Source of the DNA: Dactylorhiza incarnata
Lineage: Eukaryota > Streptophyta > Magnoliopsida > Asparagales > Orchidaceae
Assembly: GCA_033032865.1 (NCBI GenBank)
Contig: JAWHQI010000028.1
Coordinates: forward strand, 9,691,001-9,755,000
Length of the DNA stretch: 64,000 nt
Direction: 5' to 3'
In this document: one piece after another, positions 1 to 11,852 of the stretch
How the letters are laid out: every line of letters begins with the position of its first letter
Numbering within the stretch: the first letter of the stretch is position 1
Position numbers and translations under genes: made by a program
Notes under the pieces: model-generated
Database searches by the model: none
What the model was told of the DNA's origin: nothing
The model's input: only the letters and a program-made list of their open reading frames with translations

Positions 1-1042
1 CTCTGCACGATTCTCACTAGAAGGTTGGGGGTTCTCTTCCTCTCTGAGCACTAAAGGAAATGGGGGGTTTTAATTTGGGCTTGGATGGTTTTATTCCTGA
101 AAGCCATTAATTGCCATTAACATAGATTTCAGTTACTTATAATTCTGCCTTAATCCAGCCTCCCTGGCCATAGAAACTCCAGAATTTGTTTGTAACTGAA
201 GGGGGAGGTGAATGCTCATCAATTGTGGAGGGATTGAAGGATCAATTGCATTCAATCTCCATGAATGCTCTCTTTCTCTCTCCAATTTGGGGGAATCTCC
301 AATTTCTCTCTCCTAATCACCAATTACAGAAATTATGTGGTAATTTCAGTAATTACCAGGCCCACTAGATGGTGGACCACTTTAGTTGGGCCTAGCCCAA
401 ATGGATTGGGTCCAAATTAGACAAATTAGTTTATTTTGACCTAAATTAAGGCAAGTTTGACTTTGGTCAAATTGACCACTTGGGTTGGCCCCAATCGGTG
501 CCTTAGGCTCCTTTGGCTTCCCTGAAGGGTTAGGAAGGTCTAGGTCGGGTCAATTTGACAGAGTGGAGGTGAATTGCCCCTTTTTAGGGCACTTTAACCA
601 AATTAGGGCCTAGGGTAAATTGGTCAAATTGCAAGTCCCATGATGGGGCTTTTTGGTACATTAGGTTCCTAGTATCCCTATTAGGGTTGGGGTAAGATTA
701 ATTTGGCATGGTGGAGGCCAATTGACCTTAATTGAGTTAGTTTGACCAATTCAGGGTTAAGGTTGACTTTGGTCTAATTGGCCTCTTTATTTGACACCAA
801 TGGGTCTTTGGTGCTCCAAGAGGACTCCTAATGGGTTTGGGATGCTATGGTGGGGTCAGGGTTCAAGGTGGGGCCCCTAAATCCAATCCTAGGCTTGGTA
901 TCTGAAAATTGCTATTTGCAGACCACCTAGGTTTTCTCCTTCTCACCTAAGTTCACATGGTCTTGAGCTCTTCCTATGGTTTTGTCATGACCTAGTCATG
1001 ACAAAACAAACTTAGGGGTCTAGTTGTTTGGGGGATGTTACA
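1..1042 (-). repeat. 3' LTR of chromovirus A (partial, leaves the window)
   Basis: Near-copy of 14074-15115. On the element strand it starts TGTAACATCCCCC just after the pol end and a short non-coding stretch (1043-1144). That stretch holds the GAGGACGAAATT element (about 1066-1077) typical of chromovirus 3' ends. No gene is seen inside; the plus-strand 60-codon frame at 186-368 is a chance reading of LTR sequence. Confidence 0.85.
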
Positions 1043-1144
1043 AATCCTAATACATAAATAAAAAATTTCGTCCTCAAAATTCAGGTTAAGCCTGTGAGGG
1101 TTTCTACTACAAGAAAGAAAATGTAACATCCCAGGAAAATTAAA

Positions 1145-1799
1145 TTATACCTGTCGTAAAAGCTGCGGGTACTTTTGCTGCATCAAGTCTAGTGGCTCCC
1201 AAGTATGCTCTTCCTGTCCATGATTCCTCCAAAGGACCTTAACCAGCGGAACCTTCTTACGCCGCAAGACTCGTAACTCCGTGTCATCTATCCGAACCGG
1301 CTCTAGGTGAATCGACCGATCAGTAGCTACTGGCCCCTCTGAAGTAGATATCTGCTGCTCTGGCTGAAGTAGAGCCTTCCTAAGTGAGGAGACGTGGAAA
1401 ACGTTGTGCAGTCCCTCTAACTCCGGCGGTTGCTCCAGTCTGTAAGCCAAGGGACCGATCAGCTCTAGGATCCTATAAGGCCCCATATACCTCGGACTGA
1501 GCTTCTTCCGCCCGCGAACCCGCGAGAGTCCATGTATCTTCAAGAAAACCCGATCTACTACCTAGAACTCCACCATACGATGACGCACATCGTAATACTT
1601 GGCCTGCCTGCTCTGGGCCTCCAGCATCCTATCTCAAATCCGCCTCACCTGAGCCTCCGTGTCCTCCACAAACTCTGAGCCAAGCCTTGGGATACTCATC
1701 CTGAATCCAAGACAACGGTGTCCTGCACCCCCGTCCGTATAATGCCTCTTAAGGTGCCCTGCCTATACTAGCCAGATGACTGTTGTTGTATGAGAACTC
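1145..1799 (-). pseudogene. pol: Chromovirus A integrase C-terminal part with chromodomain
   Basis: The 132-codon frame 1543-1145 carries the integrase C-terminal fold typical of plant chromoviruses (RYMGPYRILE, then LHNVFHVSSLRKA) followed by a chromodomain-like end (VPLVKVLWRNHG, EHTWEP). In chromoviruses this domain binds histone marks and directs integration into heterochromatin. Upstream (1544-1799) homology continues with EALYGRGCRTPLSW in another frame and with in-frame stops near 1560 and 1630, so the gene is dead. It begins at the S1 insertion. The matching upstream half lies at 11318-11852, and the reading frame continues across S1 once one 5-bp duplication is discounted. Confidence 0.88.
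1795..1799 (+). repeat. Target-site duplication AACTC, left of S1
   Basis: AACTC directly precedes the TG of the S1 5' LTR. The same five bases directly follow the CA of its 3' LTR at 11318-11322. Five base pairs is the normal duplication length for copia integrase. Confidence 0.95.
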
Positions 1800-3494
1800 T
1801 GTTGGAACAACCCTATTTCTGATTTGGGCCTTGATCACTATATGTTGACTAAGGACATGTTGACCTCAATGTATAGTTTATGGGCCAAGAGTTTAGGCTG
1901 AAAAGACATATATATTAATAAGCAGAAAATGAGAGAAGAAGTAAAAATATACATATTTTCTCTGCGTTCGACGAACGTCAAACGACGCTCGACGAATTCC
2001 AGACAACGGTCAATGAATTCCAGTCAGAACAGCGCTCGACGATCCCGCCTCAGCTCAGCGCTCGGAGAATAGAACCCGTCTCAGCGGTTGAAGATTTTGT
2101 CTAAGTGCAGCGCTCGACTATCTTATTAAAGCTCAGCGGTCGACGAATTTATCGAGGCTCAGCGGTCGACGAATACTTCCGTTCGACGAACTCCAGTTTA
2201 CGTTCGTCTAACACCGTCAGATCAACAAAATTAATTATTCCAGCAAGATTCAATTGAGGTCGACGAAGTAAATTTTGTGTTCGACGAAAATCTTGAGGTT
2301 GACGAATCTGCGTTCGATGAATTTTGTTCAGATCGAATAATTATTATTTAAGTTCAGAAATTTCAGAAGGATTATATTCATTTCATTCTCTGAACCCAGA
2401 TCGACTAACATCAACGACTCTTTCTATCAGATGAAGTAAAGAAAATATATTTCCTTTATTATTCCAAGATTATTTTCGTTGACATTCCTCGGAAAAGGAC
2501 ATTTCGTGGAAAAGGAAAGAGATAAAACGGCGCAGCAGATTTATGTTTTCAAAATAGCTCTTCAAATATATTATATTCCTTAATATAAGAGATCTGCAAT
2601 TAATGTCTGTCAGAGATTTGAAAAAGAAAAGGAAAGAAGATATAGCAGATAAAAAGATATAGCTTTCACGATAGATCAGATATACATAGAACATTTCTTT
2701 CTTGCTGTACAGAAGACACAGAGAAAAAGAAAGAGAGAAATATACAGGAAGAACAGAAGAACATCTATACACAGATCTTCATCTTCTTCCTCAACAGCAA
2801 CAACTTCATTCAACTGAGAACAACATCATCATTATTCTGTCCGTCTTTTGCTGCAAGTCCAGATCTTCAAAAGAGAAACAACATCCTGAGAAGCATTCTT
2901 GCCTTTCAGTTTTATTTGCTACAGGAAGATCATCTCTTCAAAGAGAAAGCTCCAGCAAAATCAACTGTCAAACATCTCATATCAGACAGAGGAGTTCTCT
3001 TCTACATCAACATCCACTAGAGTCTTCTCTATACATCTTGACAGAGAAGAACATCTAAACCCCTCTCTAACCCATCTTGTAATGGGTTACAATTCCCGTC
3101 AAAAGTTTACCCCATTGGTGGCAAGACACCTGATAAAAAAATCTAGTTGGTTTTTGGGCACCTGATCAAAGGCTCATTGGTGTCAGGGCACCTGTTCAAA
3201 AATCCTAGTGGATTCCTACCAAGGGTGGTAGAAGAGTATACGTACCCAAGTTTAGTGGGGAACTACTATAGCTCCTTGTGTCTTATGTGTTTGATTTCCT
3301 TTTTGTGTTGTGCTGTGTGCAGTTTTCTTTATTCATTTTATTTCAGCTTTTATTTATCACTCACTGTATACATATATACTTATATCAGTATTTTCAATTT
3401 CGCTATAAAACTAAGGGAAAAGTTTTAAACTCTCTTCACCCCCCCCCCCCCCCCCCCCCTCTAGAGTTAATTTAAGATCTAACCTCCACTTTCA
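1800..3494 (+). repeat. 5' LTR of S1
   Basis: 1695 bp, TGTTGGAACAACC at the start and CTCCACTTTCA at the end. It includes a motif array (about 1965-2330) and a 21-base C run (3439-3459). The same C run has only 6 bases in the 3' LTR (11277-11282), which explains most of the length difference. Confidence 0.95.
1965..2330 (+). repeat. TTCGACGAA-type motif array in S1 LTR
   Basis: About a dozen irregularly spaced copies of GTTCGACGAA, GCTCGACGAA or GGTCGACGAA, the first being CTGCGTTCGACGAACG. The array is repeated in the 3' LTR (about 9803-10165). The core TTCGWCGAA is palindromic around its central base. Confidence 0.9.
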
Positions 3495-3495
3495 A

Positions 3496-3508
3496 TCGGT
3501 ATTAGAGG
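3496..3508 (+). other. Primer binding site of S1 (tRNA-iMet type, degraded)
   Basis: TCGGTATTAGAGG starts one base after the LTR. It resembles the plant initiator-tRNA complement TGGTATCAGAGC with three changes across those 12 bases, at the position expected for minus-strand priming. Confidence 0.7.
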
Positions 3509-3608
3509 GATGTTGATCTTATTTACAGGCTAACACCTGGATCACAAAGATCAATTAGATCTTAAATTCTTTTAGAGGTTTTATTTCATTTATTTTTGTT
3601 TATTACTC

Positions 3609-5693
3609 ATGGCACAAAACAAAGAGTATTCTAGCACAAGACCTTCTATGTGCAATCTCAGTAAGTTTGCACTGTGGAAAGCAAGGATTAGGTCATATAT
3701 GAACTCAATTGATGAAGAAATTTTTAATGTGATTTTGACAGGGCCTCCAACACCTACAGCAGCAGCAAGTACTGGAACAACAACTACCAATAATGTTGTT
3801 CCACCTCCTAAATAGACTGAAGCTCAGAAAAAGCAAAGGAGTGCTGATGCAAAAGCCATGAACATTCTAGCTCAGACAATGTCTGATGACATTTTTCAAA
3901 GAGTGGTGGAATGCACCTCAGCAAGATAAATATGGATTTCTCTCAACAACATGGTTGAGGGATTTGCTGATGAAAGGAAAGACAGGAGATCACATCTTAT
4001 TTCTCAATATGAGAACTTCAAGAAAGGAGAATCAGAAAGTGTTGCTGATATGTACAATAGGCTCAGCCTCATAATAAATGAGCTGAAGACCTTGGATAAA
4101 GTAATCTCTATCACTGAGATCAATGACAAGATCTTAATGTGCTTCCCTAGCACATGTGATTCTAGAATCTGGCCAATCAAGGAAGCCAGAAGTCTCAATG
4201 AGATTACTACTAAAACATTGTTAGGCAAACTCAAATCCTATGAGCAGCTCATCAAATCCAGGGAAGCTGAATCATCCACTTCATCTCCAGCAACAAAGAG
4301 AGAAAAGAACATTACTTTCAAAGCAGCTGATGAAGAAGAAAATTCTTCAAGGGATGAGGAGTTCATGAGCCTACTTGCCCAAAGATTCTACAAGATGGCA
4401 AGAAGAGATTTCAGGAAAAAGTCATCCAGGAGCCATGAAAAGCCAAGGTATGACAAGTCAAATTCTAAAGAAATCATTTGTTAAGGTTGCAGGAAACCTG
4501 GAAATATTCTGCCAGATTGTCCAGAAAATCAGAAGAAGGAGAAGAGAACTGAAAAAGAGGAAAGAAGACACTCCAGCAAGTCTTCCTCCCACAAGCACAA
4601 AAAGAAGGGAAGAGGATTTGTAGCAGAAACTTGGAGTGACACTGAATCTGAACAGTCATCCAGTTCTTCTGATGATGAAGAAGAATCAAAGGAGAATGAT
4701 CAGTGTCTGATGGCTATTTATGACTCAAACAGTGAGTCAGGAAATGCATCATGATCGAGTGATGATGAAGATAATGAAGAAGAGAAGAACTTCTGCATGA
4801 TGGCAATCAATGCCTCAGCCAACAATTCTGATGAAGAAAAGTCTGAATCAGAAGCAGGAGATGATGCTGATCAGGTACTATCTAACTTTGATTTCAATTC
4901 AGTTGGATTCAAAGATGAATTCAAGGTTCTTTGCTTAGACTTAATAAAATCTGAGAAAGAAATAATCTCACTCAGACTTAAGCTAGCTGAAATGAATAAT
5001 TTAAGTGAAGAGAATGTAAATCTTAAGAAAGATTTGGCTGCCTCTAGAGAACAAATTATTCTCATTGAGAATAAACTTTCTGAGGCCAAGAAATTTGAAG
5101 AATCCCTAAATGGGAGAAGCATCAAACTGATGGACATTACAAGCACAGTTAATGCTAGACTTAATAGCAAACTAGGCTTGGGTGCTTCATCAAGTGAGCC
5201 ACATCTGATTAAGAAGAATATATTATCTACACCCATAAAATTCATATCTGCTATGAGCAAAGAGGTTGTAGGAGTAAATAAAAACATTTCAAGTAAGACT
5301 GTCGAGAATAGCAGAATTCAGCAGAATTCGTCGAACGGAGCTCGACGAAATGCATCCACTTCGTCGAACGGAGCTCGACAAACTCTGAAGACAGATTTTC
5401 AATATAGTAATTATGTGAACGGCGCTCGACGAAATCTCAGTCATTCGTCGAACGGCGCTCGACGAACTCAGCCCAGTTCATCGAACAGAAACTATGCAGC
5501 AAATCTGAACAATTCTTATTCTTCACACTCTATCAATCCTTTCACTGAATGGATAATACCTCCAAGGAGATATCATCCACAAGGTTATAAGGAACAACCT
5601 GAAATGTCTTTTATTTCAGATTTTTGTGGAAATTCAAAAAGACCCAAGGTAATCTGGGTCAAGAACAAATATATTGTTTTTCTGTTTTTGCAG
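3609..5693 (+). pseudogene. gag: S1 gag
   Basis: The Gag particle protein is read in one frame from ATG 3609. Early residues include FALWKARIRSYM, as in copia capsids. The capsid region (about 3860-4250) ends in KLKSYEQLIKSREAES. A CCHC zinc knuckle follows (about 4482-4530), then acidic repeats and a long coiled coil (about 4890-5160). Premature stops lie at 3813-3815, 3927-3929 and 4482-4484; the last removes an internal residue of the knuckle, and the knuckle histidine is also replaced. Residues translated from 5327-5487 are repeated SSNGARR peptides encoded by LTR-type hairpins. There is no stop between gag and pol in this copy. The exact gag end is set by the acceptor-like TTTTTGCAG at 5685-5693 and is uncertain. 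Confidence 0.88.
5327..5487 (+). repeat. In-frame TTCGTCGA hairpins inside S1 gag
   Basis: TTCGTCGA-N7-TCGACGAA occurs perfectly at 5327-5349 and 5444-5466, and with one change at 5360-5382. Further half sites lie at about 5418-5432 and 5479-5487. Each full unit is an 8-bp inverted repeat with a 7-base loop. The same core fills the LTR array. Confidence 0.92.
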
Positions 5694-8600
5694 GTACACA
5701 ACTGTCCAAGGATAAATGAAAAATGGTATTTGGACAGTGGCTGCTCAAAACATATGATAGGAAACAAGGCCAACCTGAACAACTACAAGGCAAAGCATGG
5801 ACCAAAAGTTATATTTGGAGACTCCAACTGTGGACAGACCAAAGGCTATGGAAAAGTCAAGGTTGGAGAAGTCACCTTCAAAGAGGTAGCTTATGTCAAG
5901 GTACTGAAGCACAACCTCATCAGCATAAGTCAATTATGTGATGAAGGGTATCAGGTAACCTTTAATAAATTGAAATGCCTTATTAAATATGTTGATAATG
6001 TTATTGTTTTATCAGGTGTTAGGCAGGGTAATATATATTTAGTGAATTTCAATTCATCTAAATCAGAAATTTGTTTATTTAATGAGTTAAGCAAACCTAG
6101 TGAACTTTGGCATAAAATATTAGGACATGTAAACCTTAGGACCATTGCTAAATTATCTAAGGAAAAACTTGTTAGAGGTTTACCTTTAGGTTCTTACAAG
6201 AAAGAAGGTCTTTGTAGGGCATGTCAACTAGGCAAGCAAACTAAAAATAGTTTTAAATCATTATCTAAAAGTGATTCACCTAGAATCTTATATTTGCTAC
6301 ATATGGACCTTTTTGGACCTATTGCAATAAAGAGTTTAGGGGGGAAGTCTTACACTCTAGTTATTGTAGATGACTTCTCTAGATTCACTTGGGTGTTCTT
6401 TTTGAGAGAAAAGTCAGATAACTTTAAAGTTCTTATAAACTATCTTAAGAGCATAAAGATTGAGTACACTACTGAAGTTGCATTGATCAGAAGTGATCAT
6501 GGCACTGAGTTTGAGTCTCTTCTTATGCAAGAATTCTGTGAGAAGGAAGGTATCAGACATTGCTTCTCAGCTCCTAAAACTCCTCACCAAATGGGGTAGT
6601 TAAAAGGAAAAATAGAACTCTAATTGAATCAGCAAGAACATTGCTTGCAGATGCTATTTTGCCCCTATCTTTTTGGGCAGAGGCTGTTAGCACAGCAAAC
6701 TATGCGTTGAATAGAAGTTTGATACACAAACTTAAGGGTAAGACTCTTTATGAATTACTTAAAGGGAAGAAACCTAAAGTTAACTATTTTAGAGCATTTG
6801 GCTGTAGATGTTATGTTCACAATAATGATAAAAAATATCTTAGAAAATTTGAACCAAAATCTGAAGAAGGAATTTTCTTAGGTTATTCACTAATCAGCAA
6901 AGCATATAGGATTTATAATAAATCCTCTCTTAAAATTGAAGAATCTATGCATGTTTCCTTTGATGAAACTAACATGTTTTACAAGGAGAAGAATTCTTCT
7001 ACCATAGAAAATCTACAGGTACCTACACTATATGAGTAGCTAGATTAATTAGCTCTACATAAAGAAGGACTTCTAAATCCTGTACAGCAGAATGCTGAAG
7101 AAAGTGAAGAGGAAAATCACCCAGATTTTGCTGACAGTTTAAATCAGATTACAGCAGAACATCTTCCAGCTGAAAAAATTCCCCAAGTGGAAATTATTGC
7201 TGAACCCACTCCAACTGTTGATCACATCACAGTCAGAGATCATCCAATATCTCAAATTATTGGTGATATTTCAGCAAGTGTGCAAATAAGACATCAAGTA
7301 AATAAGAATATGATGCACACTTGTTTTCTCTCTCAGATTGAACCTCAATCCCTACAAGATGCAGAACAAGATCCCAACTGGATCATTGATATGCAAGAGT
7401 AGCTCAATCAGTTTGAGACAAACAAAGTTTGGGAATTGGTTCCTAGACCAAAGAATTATCCAGTTATTGGAACTAAGTGGGTCTACAGGAATAAGCTAGA
7501 TGCAGATGGCAACATTGTGAGAAACAAAGCTAGACTAGTAGCTCAAGGATACTCACAAGAAGAAGGAGTAGACTATGATCAAACTTTTGCACCAGTTGCA
7601 AGGTTAGAAGCAATCAGGATTTTCCTTGCATTTGCTGCATACAAGAAATTCAAGGTTTATCAAATGGATGTAAAGAGTGCATTTTTGAATGGAGAAATCA
7701 AAGAAGAAGTCTATGTGGAACAACCACCAAGTTTCATCTCTCCAACTCACTCTTCTTTTGTATTTAAGCTTAATAAAGCTCTCTATGGTCTTAAACAAGC
7801 TCCCAGAGCATGGTATGAGACCTTAGCTAGTTTTCTTTTAGAGAATAAATTCTGTAGAGGCATAGTAGATAAAACATTATTTTTCAGGATATATAAAAAT
7901 CAAACTTTACTAGTTCAAATATATGTAGATGATATTATCTTTGGCTCTACTGATTCAAACTTATGCAAAAGATTTTCTAATCTAATCCAATCTAAATTTG
8001 AAATGAGTAGTATGGGTGAACTATCATACTTCCTTGGTCTTCAAGTGAAGCAAACTCCAAATGGAATCTTCATATCCCAATCTAAGTATGCTAAGGAATT
8101 AGTGAAAAGATTTGGTATGTCTGATTCTTCCACCATGAAAACACCCATGCCCTCTAATGTTGTTGTTGATACAGATGAATCAGGGAAACCTATTGATCAG
8201 AAAGTATATAGAGCAATTGTTGGGTCACTACTTTACTTAACAGCTAGTAGGCCAGATATAATGTTTGCTACTTGTATTTGTGCTAGATTCCAAGTTAACC
8301 CCAAAGAATCTCATCTAATTTTATTAAAAAGAATTTTGAAAAATATAAAGGGTTGCCCTAATCTAGGACTTTGGTATCCAACAACATCTGAATTTGAATT
8401 AACTGGATTCTCAGATTCAGATTATGCTGGATGCAGAGTAGACAGGAAAAGCACATCAGGAACTTATCAGTTTCTTGGTGATAGGCTTGTGTCTTGGTTT
8501 TGTAAGAAACAAACATCTGTGTCTACATCAACAGCTGAAGCTGAATATATAGCTGCAGGCAGTTGCTGCTCATAGATATTGTGGATACAAAATTAGCTCC

Positions 8601-8871
8601 TAGACTATGGTGTCAACATAAATAATTCAATTATATTTTGTGACAATACTAGTGCAATATCTATAGCACAAAATCTAGTTCTCCATAGTAGGACTAAACA
8701 CATAGAGATTGGGCACCACTTCCTTAGGGATAATGTGGAAAAAACAAAATTTGCCTACAATTCATCTCTACTGATTTGCAAAGAGCTGATATTTTCACCA
8801 AGCCCTTGGATGAAAAGAAACATATTTTCTTTATAAATCAGCTAGGTATGATAGATGGAGATTCAATCTGA
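5694..8871 (+). pseudogene. pol: S1 pol: protease, integrase, reverse transcriptase, RNase H
   Basis: Order seen: protease with DSGCSKHM; GAG-pre-integrase with WHKILGHVN and CRACQLGKQ; integrase core with HMDLFGP and RSDHGTEF; RT with YVDD (7922-7933); RNase H with DSDYAG and the STAEAEY motif. A one-base deletion near 6590 shifts the frame inside integrase, creating the stop at 6597-6599. The third catalytic position of integrase (normally Glu) is AAA, Lys, at 6602-6604. Further stops lie at 7037, 7400, 8573 and about 8610, and a frameshift in the RNase H tail near 8750. The frame from 6641 to 8575 is otherwise shared. The protein would copy the RNA and integrate the cDNA; this copy cannot. 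Confidence 0.92.
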
Positions 8872-9638
8872 TAAAAATTAAGTATTCTACTTACCCATCT
8901 CTTCATTGAATTGAAGCTTTTTTTATTTCAGCCTGTCATCATTAATCAATTTTTTTTATTAGCTGAATGCCTACATAATTGTTTCTCTTTCTAGTTCCCT
9001 TTGCACTTGATCTCTATTTTATTGTGTAGGAACAATAGCAATGACAATCTTGCATCCTTCCCTACCACCATCAAATGTCCCTTCTTCAAGGGGCCTAGCT
9101 TCAGCCTTCCTGAAACTAGGTAGGGAGAGATGTTTTTATGAACAAGCTCCATTTGATGTAGTGTTTTGCTCAAGGGGAGTTGTTCTATAAACTAGGCAAG
9201 GAGAGAAAGCTGAAGAACGCCCAGTCTCAAGGGGAGACACACTCAGGGGGAGTTGCTGTATGAAGAAGCTTGATAAAGCTCACAGCAGTTTGCTGTTTCA
9301 GAAAAATTCAAATTCAGTTCAGAACAATTTCAGAAAGCTGATTAACATAGCAAATACAGTTCAATTATCAGATCAGAATTCAGAACAATACAGTTCATAC
9401 AAAATCAAATTTCAGAATTCAGAAAGAAAGAATTCAGCAAAAATCAAGGTTCTGATTGTATTTCTATCAGTTTTATTTTCATTAAAATGTTTCAAAACTC
9501 AGAGTACTATTTATTTTATATCTGATAAAATATTTAAAATATATCAGATATATATATGCTCTGTTGTTTTTTGCTGTATTGATGTTTGTTTATTTTCAAT
9601 TTTTGTCAAATAGTGTCCTAACCCAAATAGGGGGAGAT
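8872..9638 (+). promoter_or_regulatory. S1 3' non-coding region with repeated polypurine tracts
   Basis: No supported gene. Purine tracts AAGGGGAG and GGGGGAG occur at about 9172-9179, 9230-9237 and 9246-9252, and the tract adjoining the LTR is AAATAGGGGGAGAT (9625-9638). Multiple polypurine tracts are a known Sirevirus trait. The 117-codon frame 9260-9613 is compositionally simple and is not called. Confidence 0.75.
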
Positions 9639-11317
9639 TGCTGGAACAACCTTATTTCTGATTTTGGCTAGGATCACTATATGTTGACTAAGGACAAGTT
9701 GACCCCAATGTATACTTTATGGGTCAAGAGTTTAGGCTGAAAAGAGATATATATTAATAAGCACAAAATGAGAGAAGAAATAAAAATAACCATATTTTCT
9801 ATGCGTTCGACGAACGTCGAACGGCGCTCGACGAATTCAAGACAACGGTCGATGAATTCCAGTCAGAACAACGCTCGACGATCCCGCCTCAGCTCAGCGC
9901 TCGACGAACAGAACCTGTCTCAGCGGTCGAAGATTTTGTCTAAGTGCAGCGCTCGACTATCTTATCAAAGCTCAGGGGTCGACGAATTTATCGAGGCTCA
10001 GCGGTCGACGAATACTTCCGTTCGACGAACACCAGTTTGCGCTCCTCTAACACCGTAAGGTCAACAAAATTAATTATTCCAGCAAGATTCAATTGAGGTC
10101 GACGAAGTAAATTTTGTGTTGGACGAAAATCTTGAGGTCGACGAATCTGCGTTCGATGAATTTTGTTCAGATCAAAGAATTATTATTTAAGTTCAGAAAT
10201 TTCAGAAGGATTATATCCATTTCATTCTCTGAACCCAGATCGACTAACACTAATGGCTCTTTCTATCAGATCAAGTAAAGATAATATATTTCCTTTATTA
10301 TTCCAAGATTATAGCCATTGACATTCCTCGGAAAAGGACATTTCGTGGAAAAGGAAAGAGATAAAACGGCGCAGCAGATTTATGTTTTCAAAATAGCTCT
10401 TCAAATATATTATATTCCTTAATATAAGAGATCTGCAATTAATGTCTGTCAGAGATTTGAAAAGAAAAGGAAAGAAGATATAGCAGAGAAAAAGATATAG
10501 CTTTCACGACAGATCAGATATACATAGAACATTTCTTTCTTGCTGTACATAAGACACAGAGAAAAAGAAAGAGAGAAATATACAAGAAGAACAGAAGAAC
10601 ATCTATACACAGATCTTCATCTTCTTCCTCAACAACGGCAACTTCATTCAACTGAGAACAACATCAACATTATTCTCTCAGTCTTTTGCTGCATGTCCAG
10701 ATCTTCAAAAGAGCAACAACATCCTGAGAAGCATTCTTGCCTTCCAATTTTATCTGCTACAGGAAGATCATCTCTTCAAAGAGAAATATCCAGCAAAATC
10801 AACTGTCAAACATCTCATATCAGACAGAGGAGTTCTCTTCTACATCAACATCCACTAGAGTCTTCTCTATACATCTTGACAGAGAAGAACATCTAAACCC
10901 CTCTCTATCCCATCTTGTAAAGGGTTAAAACTCCCTTCAAAAGTTTACCCCATTGGTGGCAAGACACCTGATCAAAAAATCTAGTTGGTTTTTGGGCACC
11001 AGATCAAAAGCTCATTGGTGTGAGGACACCTGATCAAAAATCCTAGTGGATTCCTACCAAGGGTGGTAGAAGAGTAGACGTACCCAAGTTTAGTGGGCAA
11101 CTACTATAGCTCCTTGTGTCTTCTGTGTTTGATTTCCTTTTTGTGTTGTGCTGTGTGCTGCTTTCTTTATTTATTTTATTTCAGCTTTTATTTATCACTC
11201 ACTCTATACACATATACTTATATTAGTATTTTCAATTCCGCTATAAAACTAAGGGAAAAGTTTTAAACTCTATTCACCCCCCTCTATAGTTAATTTAAGA
11301 TCTAACCTCCACTTTCA
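9639..11317 (+). repeat. 3' LTR of S1
   Basis: 1679 bp, TGCTGGAACAACC to CTCCACTTTCA, colinear with 1800-3494 and about 95% identical by eye, with more differences in the first 250 bases. Confidence 0.95.
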
Positions 11318-11322
11318 AACTC
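11318..11322 (+). repeat. Target-site duplication AACTC, right of S1
   Basis: Identical to 1795-1799; it lies inside the integrase gene of chromovirus A. Confidence 0.95.
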
Positions 11323-11852
11323 GACTAATGGCAACAGTCTCTCCCATGGCTCCCCGCGGTCCAGAATGCAAAGGAGTAAAAGATCCTCTAGGGTCCATTT
11401 GGTGCGCTCTGTTTGCCCGTCCGTCTGTGGGTGGAAAGCTGTATTAAAAGTCAACCGGGTGCCTAGGTAGGCCTGCACCGCTCTCCACTCCCTTGACGTG
11501 ATTCGTCCATCCCGATCTGACATGATCGTCCTAGGCACACCATGATACCGAACAAACTGCTCTACGAACCTTCACACTAAAACACTGACCTGATCGTCCT
11601 TCCTGACAAGAATGAATCTGGCCACCTTAGTCAATCTTTCGACGATCACCCAAACTGAGTCATTCCCCGCATGAGATCGGGGAAGACCGTGTATAAAATC
11701 CATCGCGATGTCATCAAACTTCCACTCCGACACCGGAAGTGGCTGCAATAATCCTGCTAGGTTCTGGTACTCCGCCTTCACGAGTTGGCAAGACTCGCAG
11801 TGGGTCACAAAATAGATGATGTCTTTCTTCATACCCTACCAGTACTACCACT
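11318..11852 (-). pseudogene. pol: Chromovirus A integrase: zinc-binding end and catalytic core
   Basis: Minus-strand frames 11832-11572 and 11538-11302 hold, in order, the end of the HHCC zinc region (HCESCQLVKAE), the core with first Asp in DDIAMDFIHGLP, the second Asp in MSDRDGRI, and HPQTDGQTER with the catalytic Glu. Two tryptophan-like positions before the zinc region read as stops, and the two frames are separated by a break near 11550. The gene stops at the S1 insertion and resumes at 1799. At its upstream end it abuts the 5' LTR of A at 11853, where RT, protease and gag should lie. Confidence 0.88.

Larger units (their letters stand above)
1800..11317 (+). mobile_element. S1: complete Sirevirus-type Ty1/copia retrotransposon
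   Basis: This 9.5-kb element has LTRs 1800-3494 and 9639-11317 (both TG...CA), an iMet-type primer site, gag, protease, integrase, reverse transcriptase and RNase H in copia order, repeated purine tracts before the 3' LTR and a perfect 5-bp duplication. Sirevirus assignment rests on the long coiled-coil gag with a zinc knuckle, the long LTRs with a C-run near their end, and several GGGGGAG tracts in the 3' non-coding part. The LTRs differ at several percent of sites. The ORFs have stops, one frameshift in integrase and a lost catalytic residue, so it is not autonomous now. Confidence 0.95.

Noticed and set aside
2702..3058. A 118-codon frame in the S1 5' LTR that is also open in the 3' LTR (10540-10896)
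   Set aside because: Most base differences between the two copies change the amino acid, there is no recognisable domain, and it lies in LTR leader sequence. Openness in both copies is expected from recent duplication.
4797..6599. The 600-codon frame as a host gene
   Set aside because: It is the Sirevirus S1 gag C-terminus, protease and integrase in one frame with flanking LTRs and a target-site duplication.
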